Assembly: GCF_028453695.1 (NCBI RefSeq)
Contig: NC_135775.1
Location: 23,904,545 to 23,968,544 of the forward strand
DNA from: Augochlora pura
Taxonomy: Eukaryota > Arthropoda > Insecta > Hymenoptera > Halictidae
Direction: 5' to 3'
DNA length: 64,000 nucleotides
A program made the translations under genes and the position numbers. Numbering within the stretch: position 1 is the first letter of the stretch; each line of letters opens with the position of its first letter. Shown one piece after another: positions 35,345 to 46,245 of this stretch. The notes beneath the pieces are model-generated. The model did no database searches, was not told the DNA's origin, and was given only the letters and a program-made list of their open reading frames with translations.

Positions 35345-35549
35345 TGCGCATACAGGCGCGGAAGGGCATTTACAAACGCAGACGTCGCACTGCAGCATTT
35401 CTACGGGGGTAATAAAGTTTCTTAATTTATACTTGTCGATACCGTTGACCGAGTAAAACCGTTTGGGGAATACGTTCCGGGTATAAACGCAAAAAAAGAG
35501 AAGAAAGAAAAAAAATAACGCGCCGAGGGAAAAATGAAGAGAGCTCGGT

Positions 35550-35612
35550 CGAAAGAGAAAGAGAGAGAGAAAGAGAGAGAAGAGAGAGAGAGAGAGACAA
35601 AGGAGGGGCCGG
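35550..35612. repeat. GA-rich purine tract
   Basis: GAGA with AAGA interruptions. It accounts for the overlapping open frames on both strands at 35.2-35.8 kb. Confidence 0.9.
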
Positions 35613-35850
35613 CGAGAGGAGAGAAACGAAAGAATAGAGAGAAGTGCTCTCCAATTATTCTTAACCGGGCGCACTTTATCGAGGAAATATTCGAGCCACT
35701 TGGATATCCGTGTTTCAACACTCGAGGGACGAAACATGGCCGGAAAACGCTGCCACGAACGACGGACCGAGCATCCTAGCCTCGAGTAGCCTTGTGCCGG
35801 CTGACGGAACTGCCGAACGCGTTTTCGAATCCTGGATTTTGGGTTTGCCA

Positions 35851-35900
35851 TTAATTACAGCCGAAGAACGTTAATTACCGCGGAAGAACGGTAATTTTGA
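35851..35900 (+). repeat. 20-bp duplication carrying TTAATTAC
   Basis: TTAATTACAGCCGAAGAACG is followed immediately by TTAATTACCGCGGAAGAACG and then GTAATTTTGA. TTAATTA is a typical homeodomain core, so this is a twin site at 20-bp spacing. Binding is inference. Confidence 0.6.
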
Positions 35901-36019
35901 GAACAAGGATTTTGGAAATTGTTGACGCAGTATTATTGCTAAATGTGAACACTTTGAGCGATTCTGATATATGAGTAGATTAGGCTCATACAAATGGATC
36001 CTAGATTAGGATAAAAAAA

Positions 36020-36212
36020 TTCGCTACGATTTATTTTTACGTCGAAGCTGAAAAGTCGCAGAATGAAATAGAAATAGAAATAAACATAGATATCTTTACC
36101 ACAGACTCAAATTTTATTTAATAAATTAATAGAAATTATTGGCAGTCATATTAATTAAATTATACACCTATTCGTCACAAGTCTGACTCGTTACTATAGT
36201 TCAAGGGATTAA
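36020..36212. mobile_element. Partial MITE, family B (right end intact)
   Basis: The last 35 bases before TTAA (36209-36212) match the right end of the 34641 element at most positions, sharing GACTCGTT and ATAGT followed by a GCA/TCA-type stretch. The left terminus is not recognisable, so this copy is truncated or strongly diverged. Confidence 0.4.
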
Positions 36213-36436
36213 CAATTCCGAAACAAAATCGTAATTCACCCAATACAATATACAGTTGCATCTTCCACAACGCGTTATTATTTCTAGCAAATTAATCATT
36301 AAATATTAAACACGTCTTCTTTATCATCAATAACAAATTCCTTTTTTTACTATTATTTATATCTTCCAGTTGCAGTCAACGACGCGGCCGTCTCGCTCCG
36401 CTTGCATCGACGGCCCTATCCGACAGTGCCGCGCGG

Positions 36437-36448
36437 TCAAAGGGTTAA
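36437..36448 (-). mobile_element. Isolated MITE-like terminus (TCAAAGGG-TTAA)
   Basis: TCAAAGGGTTAA is identical in its last 12 bases to the terminus at 30231-30242. It sits at the edge of a GC-rich block, and no partner end was found. Confidence 0.3.
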
Positions 36449-37306
36449 CGCGCGCCGAAGCATCGACCCCTTTGTTTTCGTTTGCGGAGACGCGTTTTTT
36501 CGGGGCCGGTTTTCTACGCCGCATATAGGCCGCCATACCCGGGAAAACGCCAGGGACACGGGGGTCTGCTCGTGCCGCGTGCATCGACCGTCTCCCCTGG
36601 ATACGAAACAAGTTATTGTGGCACTTGATTACACGATGAAGTAAATTCTGGAAATCTAATTTAATGGTAGAATGAAAACACGCAATTCTGTTACGGTACC
36701 GCGGAGCTAAATGGTAATGAGCGGCTTTCGAAATTGCCGAGCCTCTTTTCCAACCGCCCCCCCCCTCTCCCTCTACCACCGGCGAGTGTCTTGTTTTATC
36801 GCGCGATTCGCTCTCGTGCTCGTTTTATCATCCTGTAATTTTCACTTTCGTTCGCTCCTCTGTTCGTTCGGCGATCGGGATGCGCCGGCGTTGCAGCCGA
36901 GTGGAAGACCGCCGTTCGATTTGAACGATTACCGGATCTCGAAATTTTTCGATGTACGAAGTTTCAAGTGGCTTGGCAGACGTATTTTTTGTTGCTAGGA
37001 ATTAGGGGCTCGAGTGTTACGTTGGTTTGTATGATAGGCAAAGTTCAGGCAGATTGGAAATTATTCTTGTTGGAATTATTGATAATTTTGATCTGAAATT
37101 GCTTATTTTGTCGAGTAGATAAAGTATAATCTGTTATATAGCTTTATATAATTATAGTTATAGTTGGAATTACGTATATGAAGCTATCGTGAGGTACAAT
37201 TTTATTTTGAAATATTTTACTATTTTCTAGAATAAATGGAGTACAATTTTAAATCTATTCTACAATTATGTAAATAAGTAAATCAATTATAATTATATAT
37301 ATATGA

Positions 37307-37415
37307 ATCTATCAAATAAGAAATATATAAGTTTATTAACTAAAAAATATATAAATCCACTAAGTAAAAAATATAAAAATCTACTACATAAAATATATAC
37401 AAATTTATCATAAAG
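37307..37415. repeat. 24-bp minisatellite, about 4.5 units
   Basis: ATCTA-TAAATAA-AAATATATAA-type units step exactly 24 bp at 37307, 37331, 37355, 37379 and 37403. Confidence 0.85.
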
Positions 37416-37591
37416 TACAACTATTACACCTCAAAGTACAATTAATAATCGTCCTGGCAGAGATCGTTCGCAATCGCGCGCGGATTTCGTGAAAAATCGC
37501 GGACCCGAAAGCAACGGCGCGTAATGCGAAAAAACGATGAGCGAAAAAATCAGAAAACCGTAGAGAAACGTCCGAAAGAATCGCGACGGGT

Positions 37592-37622
37592 AAGAGAGAA
37601 AGAGAGAGAGAGAGAGAGAGAC
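37592..37622. repeat. (GA)n microsatellite
   Basis: GA run with one AAA interruption. Confidence 0.95.
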
Positions 37623-38392
37623 GAGCGACGCGCGAGAGGAATTTTTTTTTCCCGGATTTCCGTTCTAATTTTACGCAAGCGAAAACAAATACCGGTAGGC
37701 CGAGAGTCCGCGCGGCCAGTTTGTTATTCTGTTTCTAGCGATGTTGCGTCACGGGAATGCAAATATTGTTATACCGTGAAATTTAAACACCAACTCCCCC
37801 AAATAGACAGAGCACTCGTCGAAGACTAGGCCTGGCTTGAACGCTGGAAGAAGATAAATGTAAGGTTCGCATGTAGCGCGCGGAGGGCGGCGCGCCTCGA
37901 GCCAGGTGGGGCCCGGCTCCCCGCGCTCGGAAAAAGCCTCGATTGGATAAAACGCCGATAAGGCCTGGCTACGCGCACCTGGCAATTAAGATCGTCGGAT
38001 GTGTTCGAGCCTGGATTTTCTACTGTCTTCGGGAACGAAGCTACGGGGGGAAACGCGTCGCGAACGTTGCTCCGTTGGAATTCGTTGCCGTCATCGTGCT
38101 CGGGGATCCCTTGTTTTCCCGCGTTTTATATGGGTCACGAAAATTGAATGAAACTTTTACCATGGAGAACGACAGACTCCGGTTTCGCGAAAAATAAAAT
38201 GTTCCGGGGACGCGGTAATGGATGTCGAGGTTTTAATCAGAGCCGCGTCCACGAAATGTTTACGGACGGCGCGCCGGTATTATCATCGACGCCGTTTAAT
38301 TCGCTGCGAAATTATTCACTCGGCAAATAAAAGTGTCTTGACCGATGAAATGACCGATTTTTGATCTAGCTGTATTTATTATAGCCCTAATG

Positions 38393-38498
38393 TCAACCCT
38401 TTGCTAAATATCGTCATTGTCTCTGTAACAAGGACTTCGAAATTGAAGATAAATTCTAAATAACTCAGCTTCGAATCCCCCCAATTGAAAAGGGTTAA
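38393..38498. mobile_element. Short MITE, about 106 bp
   Basis: TCAA then CCCTTTGCTAAAT at the left faces TTGAAAAGGG then TTAA (38495-38498) at the right. The terminal inverted match is CCCTTT plus one or two more bases. The size is like the 32891 element. The interior is AT-rich with no open frame. Confidence 0.45.
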
Positions 38499-39725
38499 AA
38501 GATGCCTTTTTTACCACTTATACTAATATATAAATAAATCTACTATACGAGGATTGTTTCATAAAATTTTAAATATTTTTAAAACATCCTTCATCTCATA
38601 TTAAAAATGATAAAACATCGAATACACTTTAATATCAATTTTAAAAGAAATTATTCGAATTTTATCGAACATTGATGGAGGACGTGACAATATTGAAAAG
38701 AATAAAGCTGATATTTTCACCCTTCGCGTCAGGAATGGAAATAAAGTTAAAATGTTAATAATCTCGAAAATAAAATATCTAATCGCAACGTAATCACTCC
38801 TGTAATATAATGATTCTAAACATTTCGTTCGACACCGTTTCGTTCCCGTAATTCGATTTTATTAACATCCCGGTTCTTCCAGGAATTCAAGGGAATCCAG
38901 TCGCATTTATAATCCTAATGGAAATACGAGCTGCATAGTAGCGCAATCGTATTTTTCGTAGAACAAAGAAGCTTGGCCCGCTGTCGAGTAACGTTTTACA
39001 CGGGCCACGCGCACCGCGTTTTCTGCTAATCTTTCCGGATCGCAATCCGCTCGAAAGTCGAGGGGGGTATTTGTTAAGAAGATTATTCGGTCTGAACGCG
39101 AAAATTTTTCCCCGTCGCGCTCCGCGAAGCCGGCCGCGCCAAAATTTCGTAATCCCGTTGACCTATCGCACGAAACAAATTAGTTTTTCGTAAATAACGA
39201 CGCTCCCGTTACGGCGGACGTGTCCGTTCAAACAGAAGATTTTTACTTCGAAACCGCGGGTTGACATTTTCAATGGGAAACGCTCGCTCTTTTGGAGAAA
39301 CGTTGTTTTATTTCTCGTCTTCGATGGACGGTGCTTTAATGTCGTCGATTATTTATTTTACATGGTGAGAAATCTTGCGATTGGTTCGCGCGTCGCCATT
39401 GCATCGAGGAGTTTATGCATTAATAATAGAAATGATTAGATCGATTAGAAAATAATGAATACATTTACAGAGTTTACATTAATTAAAGAGATTTGTATTT
39501 TGAAATGAATGCAGACAGTTTTCATTTTATTTAAAAATCGATATCGTAATTATAATCGTTCAGAGTTTCAGCAAATCGAATCTGGTTATAGTTAAAAAAG
39601 AAAAGTGCATTGATAAAGTTTGTTGCACGATGACGGAGACTTCCCGCGGTCTAATAACAGCGCGGATTCGGCGGGAAATCGTGCACTGTTAAATCAATTT
39701 TCGAAACAATTCGCGCGTACTTCCA

Positions 39726-39745
39726 CTCTCTCTCTCTCTCTCTCT
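39726..39745. repeat. (CT)10 microsatellite
   Basis: Pure CT run. Confidence 0.95.
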
Positions 39746-40773
39746 GCTCGACTATTACTCGGAGCCATTGTATGCGTTTTTGAACGTGAGAAACGTGCAT
39801 GAAATCTTTGCTAAACCAGCAAAAAGAGAACCGGCGGCCGCGCCAGCAGCGATTGGACACGGGTGCGCGCGCGTCCCAACAAAGTCCGGCGATTCGCGGA
39901 AAGAGAATAACGTTTAAAAGCGACCTTTCGCCGGCCGGTGATGACTTCCGATTACCACGAATCGTTCTCGAAAAATACATTTTTGCGTGCGCCGCCCCGG
40001 GGGACAATAGCGTTGGATAGCGGTGGAATAAATAGGAAAGACCCGCTCGCATAGAAACAGCCCCGCGCGCCGATTCGGCAAAACCGCATCGAACGGCCGC
40101 GGTCTGTGTGCCGCCCGTGCGACGCGGCCCGCTTGTATTGTTGATGCACAAAATGAGAATCCGGTAGAAAAACGACGGCGGTCCCGGCAGGTGAAAAGTG
40201 GTCGGCGAATAACAGTGGCCGGAAGCGGCGGTTTTTTATAGAAATGATGAAATAATTTGTCCCGTTACCGGCCGAAAAACACGGACCGCAAAAATTTCTG
40301 TCACGGACGCGGAATATTTTCGCGCGAGTGTCTTTCCCCCCCGTACGACAACGCCCCGGGAGAATGGAACGATCCCGCGCGACCACTGTTCCAAGAACGA
40401 TTGCCATAAATCCGTGCGGAACTTTCCATCGGGAACGGCTCGTTCGAATGACGATTCTGTTCGCGGCGAATTAACGAGACTATTAATGAAGGAATTATTC
40501 GACGCGCGTCTTTTAACAAGTGACGCCGCGCGAGACGTTAACATCTAAATTTTACAAATTAATTTATAAGTAATTACCGAGTTAAAAATTTAGTCTTTTT
40601 AGCAGAATATAAGTGTAGGTTCTAACTGGGTTTCCCAATTTTTTAAAAATGAAAATCGTATAAAATGGCTATTTTAACTATTTATTCGCCGTGTCCGAAA
40701 AACCGTCTCGCAGAAATTTAATTACTCAGTTAATAAATATCGCCACTAAAATATAACATACAGGATTTCGAAA

Positions 40774-40872
40774 ATTTTAATAATTCAATCATTTTAATAA
40801 TTCAATAATTTTAATAATTTGGCAATTTTATTAATTAAATCATTTTAGCAATTTAATAATTTCAATAATCGA
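40774..40872. repeat. 17-bp minisatellite, about 6 units
   Basis: ATTTTAATAATTCAATC-type units step exactly 17 bp at 40774, 40791, 40808, 40825, 40842 and 40859. Confidence 0.9.
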
Positions 40873-42092
40873 AATCGGTATTTCGGTTTTCAAGAATCCG
40901 TAGAAAATTCATTTCGGTGGCCGGCAATTTCGACGAATCGATAAATAATTCATAAAATTCGCGGCCCAGCCGACATCTTGCCGTGATTTTGCTATCCGGT
41001 GGCTTTTCATTCGCGAATGCCGGATATGTAAAAGATCGCGGGTAGGCGGTATCGTGGAATTTTGTGTCGTGTAAAAGAGGTTCTTCGCGGCAGATAAATT
41101 CGTGTCGGGACGATCTTTTTCTCCGCTTTTAGACCTACTCACAGATTTTTAGAGCGATTATTAAGGTAAACATTTGATAGCGGTTTTTACTGGCAATATT
41201 TGCAAAGATAGGTAGCAATATGATCCTTATGGTGGTTTTGCGGGAACGCTTATAATGACACAATATCAGCGGAGACACTTTTATCGCGTAAAAATCGCGA
41301 AGCTTTTGTTGCTTCCGCTATAATCTATCCGTTGCTGAATACCCGTCTAGTCAGCAGTAGGTCGAACCGCTATATTTAGACTCTAAATTTTAGAGGACGA
41401 GTTGTTCGTTTATCTTCCTTATACTGTCTTCCAGTAATAAATTGCTACCATACCTCCGTCCATGGCTCCATAAAATATCTAAAAATAAATCTAACACCAG
41501 ACTTAAAAACAATCTCCTACCGTTCTCAGAGACGTTGATTCGCAAACAATAATTCCATACATAACCCCGAAATTCCTACGAGCCTAACACAATTTATAAA
41601 ACATCGAAACAGGAAACTTGATCACCGCGTATGAATTGTTCACCGTATAACAGTGCGCCGATTGTATTAACGCAAACAGCGCCGGTCTGTCAATTCTAGT
41701 TATTAATGTATTAAACGCCGCAAATACGCGAATGCATTAGATTACGAAATTTCAAATTTATATTGTACAATTTCGCGACCGTACGATCGAAATCCATAAC
41801 TGTTGCGACAGACCGCGCTCGATGACATTTATTCGAAATTTCATCGCTCGGCGATCGAATGTTCCGCGCGCCGATTTACTCGATTCTCGGACAAATGAAA
41901 TGACATTATCGCAACAGAAAAGGGAAACGTTAGATGGCAATTGGACTAGGTTTTGAAATTTAGGGGATCGCTCGAGGGAATGGTAACTTCTTGGGCAAAC
42001 AAGGGCCGAGCAGAATCAATAAAAGCCAGGTGTTGTCCGACGCGTTAAGAAGTGGATCAGTAGATCGGTTGACCGACAAATGATCCAAAGTA

Positions 42093-42124
42093 GAGAAAGA
42101 CAAAGAGAGAGAGAGAGAGAGAGG
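42093..42124. repeat. (GA)n microsatellite
   Basis: GA run of about 20 bases with AAGA lead-in. Confidence 0.95.
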
Positions 42125-43035
42125 AAGGGAGAATTGGGAGATCGTCGAGCGCGGAGTAGAACAGGTCGACAAACAGGACGCGCGAACTCTCCTCGAAGAC
42201 GCGGCCGCTCTCCGCCGCAATTAAATCGCCGGCCCGAAACCCAATTGCGGTAGATACCGTGCGCCGGTCTGTCCCGGAAGTATCGCGGCGAAAAGTAATA
42301 AAGATAATAGAACAATAACTGCGCGTCGTTCGGCCGGGTAAAAGCGGCCGTCGACAAAGGGCTGCGCGGCGACTGTCCCCCATAAAACTATACCCCGTCC
42401 CCTCCCCCGCCGAACGATTAAACCCCGATTCGACCGATAATTTCCTCTTCAGGGTCCACTTGGAGGCCGCGGCACAAAGCCGGACACAAAGCAGGGCGTG
42501 CGAGCGAGAACGGTCGTCGCGCACCCCACCCACCCCCCGTACCGTCTCGCGTCATTATATTTCTCGCAATTATCCGCGGGATGGCACTCGCCGCCGCGCG
42601 TCGAGAGACGCCCGGGAAAGACGAGGAGAAAGAGCGAAGAACAAAGAGAAAAAGGAGGGAGGAAACGGCGGGTCCGCGGGGACCGAAAGGGGAGAGGGGG
42701 GAAATAAAAGCAACCCGGCTGAATCGTTTCATCAGTTCGTTAAAAAGTTGCGGCCGCCGTTTGGCGGTGATTTCTCGCGGCGGTGGCCTCTCGGCTCGCC
42801 CGCGCCCGCGCGCGCGGGGCTTCTCTCATCCCCGAGCAATAACAACCGTGTCCCCGGCCATTTAAACCGGGGAAAATGAGCAAACACTCCCCCCCCTATC
42901 CGCGGCGGCCAACGCGGCGGGAAACGGAATCCACGATCGCTTTGTTTGCGTTAATTTTCTTAGTGCCCCCCCGCGCTGTTTTCCTTTCGCGCCGACGGCA
43001 GTTTGTTTTATGCGCCAGACAACGGGCGATACGTC

Positions 43036-43050
43036 CGCGCGCGCGCGCGC
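43036..43050. repeat. (GC)n alternating tract
   Basis: About 15 bases of alternating GC. Confidence 0.9.
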
Positions 43051-44572
43051 TGATTTGTGTACGTACAAGGAGCGAATTGCGAATCGGGGGGCGACGGTAT
43101 CGCGTACACTTGGGTACAGTGATTGTACGGCGAGGATTTTACGCGATTAGGGGAAATAAGAAACTGTTACGCTGCAAATTGGATCTGTGGGATTTTGAGC
43201 ATCGTTTCGCGCGCTGTGTCGATTGTTTTTACTTGTTGAAGATGGATGAGATTTTTGACGCGTTAACGACGGGTAATTTTTACTATAACTTTCTTGAACG
43301 ACAGGTGATTTTAACGGTATAAAATTGATATTGTATTTAATGTATTTTATTGAAATTTTGAGGAGTTATATGCATTCAACTATAAAGAAGATATACTGCA
43401 AGGTATATTAAAACAATATTAAAACTATAACAAATAAATTATACTAGACTATACAATCGCAAAACTATACTTGCTCCTATAAACAACGATTAATCGTAAA
43501 ATTCTGCCTCGTATTATCAAATTAAAGCCACCCCAAAAAATTCAGTTTTCTAACAACAATCTCGAATTACAAGAACGTCGTCTTCGATTATCTAAATTTT
43601 CGCTACTATAACCAGCACGGATACGTGCAGAGCGTTCTGTTTATATTTTACTGTCGCTCATCAATCTGTTGCTGTAGAGGTGTAGAGTTACCCTGAATAC
43701 GAACGATAGGGAAACGTGCACGTGTTTACATTGTAGCACCGATAGCGCCTGATGAGTGACGAATGGCATACGAGAATGCGTTATACGTGTCAGGAACCTG
43801 TTTTCCCTGCGTGAAATCACCCACACAGCAACAAGATTAAGAAACGATCATTAAAAATCGAGGTCAAGATTTGAGATTTTTCTCTACTAAAAAAACTTAT
43901 ACGCAACCGATATTTATCGTACTATATATATATAATATACCAACTACGTTTACACGCGTATAACGTTGTTTACTCGATAAACATTCTATCAAAATTCAGT
44001 TACGTCTCTCGCAATTTCGTTAAAAGCATCGGAGGAGGGAGTTGCAGATTTTGGACGGTGCTCTAATTCGTTGCCACGGCGCCCCTGTATATTTCAAAGA
44101 AACTTCAGAAATTCTAAAGTCGGGCTCTGACTTCGAATCTAACTTTGTAACAAGTTCGAAAAGTTGCGGAAACATTGAAACAAGAAATTATGCGCGGATG
44201 ATCCGTACACTGAATAACGTTGATTAGATCGCCCGCGCGCAAAACTTTCACCTTTTCGATGTCGGCCGCACGCTTCCGATGCCGCCGATAAGACGGAAAC
44301 GAATTTTTATCGCTGATGCAAAATTAACTGTTCTTAAAGTTATTCCGCGACGATGCTACGTGCTGTGCTTTTCTCGCGCGAGGATACGGATTCGCAGCAG
44401 CTGCGGAGGCAGACGTTAAACCAAAAAATATTTTCCTTCTCTTGCGAGCTTTATTTACACAGAAATACGCCGGGCCTGTAAATACGCCGATATTTTTGTT
44501 CTAAGGCTTTGCGAAGTATGATTCTGCGATTCGCTGTGGCAGTGAATTCTAATCCAATGGTTTTCTAAATTA

Positions 44573-44672
44573 TAGAATTGCTATAATATAAAATTGTCAC
44601 AATATAGTATTGCTATAATATAGAATTGTCACAATATAGTATTGCTATAATATAGAATTGTTACAATATACA
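44573..44672. repeat. 32-bp minisatellite, 3 units
   Basis: CTATAATATA(G/A)AATTGT-ACAATATA recurs at 44581, 44613 and 44645, exactly 32 bp apart. It lies about 170 bp left of the promoter-like zone. Confidence 0.9.
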
Positions 44673-44840
44673 AGCGTTAGAAAATAAATTGTCCTTAGTA
44701 TAAAGTTTCTGCAATTGAGATATAATTGTAGAACTAAGATTTATGATTAAGATTCTTTCCTAACAATTGTTTTACAAAACTTTAGCTAGAGAGCTAGCGC
44801 GCGAATTGTTACAGCGTCGAACTGTGCAGCACTTATGCTC

Positions 44841-44900
44841 AGATGGCGCCTTCAAATTCCACCACAAATGGCGCCGCGCATGCGCGTTGCCAATATGGCC
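44841..44900 (-). promoter_or_regulatory. Promoter-like cluster, left arm (minus orientation)
   Basis: Read on the minus strand: GGCCATATTGGC, the palindrome GCGCATGCGC (44876-44885), GGCGCCATTTG, then about 20 bp later GGCGCCATCTGAG. GCGCATGCGC is the NRF-1/Ewg consensus and GCCATTT or GCCATCT are YY1/Pho cores, both common at housekeeping promoters. The same box order, in opposite orientation, occurs at 45288-45338. Transcription leftward is inferred. No gene could be traced to the left. Confidence 0.45.
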
Positions 44901-45283
44901 GATCGAGTGTATAATTTCGATATTATTTGCACACGATATTATTCACATTACCTGTGAAGGATTATTAGTTAAATTGAGACGTTTGTTGTAACTTACCCAA
45001 GTGCTTCCCTCGTCTAAGACACGAATTCATTGAACACAAAGTATGGCAAACCTTATATACGTGATTGAACCATGAGAAAAATCTTCACGCTTGTCACAGT
45101 AGAATAAACTTATAATATCGTCGACAACTGCATCGCCTTATGAAAATAAACAGTATAAATAGATAGAGATATAAAATATAAGTATAAATGCAATTAAATA
45201 TAATTAATTACCAGGGATCAACTCTTTTATATGCCACGATTACTAGCGAGACCGTCGAGGTGCAGCGAGTCGTCGTACGAAAA

Positions 45284-45345
45284 CGCCGCGCATGCGCTGA
45301 TCTGTCGATCCTGGTGAGGAATCGGTGGCGCCATTTTGAAGTGGT
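45284..45345 (+). promoter_or_regulatory. Promoter-like cluster, right arm (plus orientation)
   Basis: GCCGCGCATGCGCTGATC holds a second perfect GCGCATGCGC (45288-45297). About 30 bp later comes GGTGGCGCCATTTTGAAG (45325-45342), then GTGGTGG. The left arm on the minus strand also has GGCGCCATTT close to GTGGTGG. Two NRF-1-type palindromes 412 bp apart with mirrored YY1/Pho-type boxes suggest a divergent promoter. Confidence 0.45.
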
Positions 45346-45410
45346 GGTAAAAAGTGGTTGCAGATCGTCAGTGCTGTGTGGCGGACAAATTGGCTGAATT
45401 TTCCGGGTCG

Positions 45411-45430
45411 GTGGCGTGTAAGGTAGGAAA
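45411..45430 (+). other. Candidate splice donors after the right promoter arm
   Basis: GTGGCGTGTAAGGTAGGAAA offers two donor-like sites, GCGT|GTAAGG (GT at 45418) and AAG|GTAGGA (GT at 45423). DNA is GC-rich up to here and AT-rich after it, as expected for a 5' untranslated exon followed by an intron. The downstream exon is not identified. Confidence 0.25.
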
Positions 45431-45926
45431 AAATACTCTACGATTGTATTTTGTTGCATGCCGATTCAGAATATATAATAGAAAACCATTGTTCTTCTAA
45501 AACTGTCCTAAAAATTAAGATACAAATTTGGACGGTCAATTCATTAAAAATCATGGTACCAAGATAGGGAAGTGCGCATGATTCGTAGGACTGTAATGGC
45601 GTCAACTTTTATATTATCGTTGTTCGTGATGAATTAATGTTTAAATTTTGATTTAAACAACACACTTAAGGAAGGTTTCTTCTTATGCTAGGATTTCTTT
45701 CGTAAGTACGATGATTATCTTTTATTTATCGGTAATAATATTCGTTATTAAGCTAGTGTTAATAAATGGTATTTACATGATACCAATGTACTCCAAGATT
45801 CGATCTGGATTATGTTTTATATATTTTTTGTTAATGTATATTTATGCTGATATCATGTTTTATCATGTTGTAAGTATACTTTGTACTATTACTTATATAT
45901 TTGCATTATTGTATATTTTATGGTAT

Positions 45927-46007
45927 GATTTACTATATGTTATTTTGTGCTGTGATTTACTATATTCTATTTTGCGCTATGATTTACTATATGCTATTGT
46001 TTATGAA
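45927..46007 (+). repeat. 27-bp minisatellite, 3 units
   Basis: GATTTACTATAT-TATT recurs at 45927, 45954 and 45981. The period is a multiple of three, which keeps a frame open and explains the hydrophobic 115-codon frame at 45711-46058. I treat that frame as an artefact. Confidence 0.85.
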
Positions 46008-46044
46008 GGGAGGAAAAAATTCAATTCGGCGAACAACCGTGCGA

Positions 46045-46239
46045 ACCGTGCCATTTGATAGGATCGCGGTATCACTTTACTGGCGAGGAGTTACGCCGCC
46101 TAGGATATTGAGTATTCGGCAATGGGCGTGGAATCGCGTCGCACTTGATAATTACGAGGAGCACAAACTACAGTGGCGCGGTACATTTATTAGATTACGA
46201 TCCAACCCCGCCCACGATACCGAGGAAATTATCGGATGA
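46045..46239 (+). CDS. Doubtful open segment, 65 codons
   Basis: This GC-balanced stretch stays open in one frame to TGA (46237-46239) and reads protein-like, for example LYWRGVTPPRILSIRQWAWN. It follows the promoter-like zone by about 700 bp on the same strand, so a downstream exon is conceivable. No family is recognised and no acceptor was confirmed. Confidence 0.12.
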   Translation, partial: TVPFDRIAVSLYWRGVTPPRILSIRQWAWNRVALDNYEEHKLQWRGTFIRLRSNPAHDTEEIIG

Positions 46240-46245
46240 GTCAGC
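46120..46245. promoter_or_regulatory. Cluster of GC-box, CACCC-type and AP-1-like sites
   Basis: CAATGGGCGTGG (about 46120-46131), AACCCCGCCCAC (about 46204-46215) and ATGAGTCAGC (about 46236-46245) lie within 130 bp. These resemble CCAAT/KLF, GC-box and AP-1 sites. Function is inferred from motifs alone. Confidence 0.3.

Larger units (their letters stand above)
36213..44572. other. Non-coding mosaic, no gene seen
   Basis: GC-rich at 36.37-37.0, 37.45-38.33, 38.8-39.4, 39.62-40.54, 42.0-43.3 and 44.22-44.5 kb, AT-rich between. Besides the listed MITE and arrays I see only long overlapping frames in GC-rich DNA, such as 42057-42533 minus, which includes a CT-derived Leu/Ser tract. No splice-consistent gene could be built. 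Confidence 0.65.

Noticed and set aside
38364..38375. 12-base match to the 3' part of miR-9 (ATCTAGCTGTAT)
   Set aside because: The seed region does not match and no hairpin partner is present.
40969..40982. 14-base match on the minus strand to the start of miR-31 (GGCAAGATGTCGGC)
   Set aside because: The match stops after 14 bases and the following sequence does not fold into a precursor: only GGCAA/TTGCC pairs. Likely chance.
45711..46058. Hydrophobic 115-codon frame resembling a membrane protein
   Set aside because: AT-rich DNA always reads as Ile/Leu/Tyr-rich, and the last part is a 27-bp tandem array.
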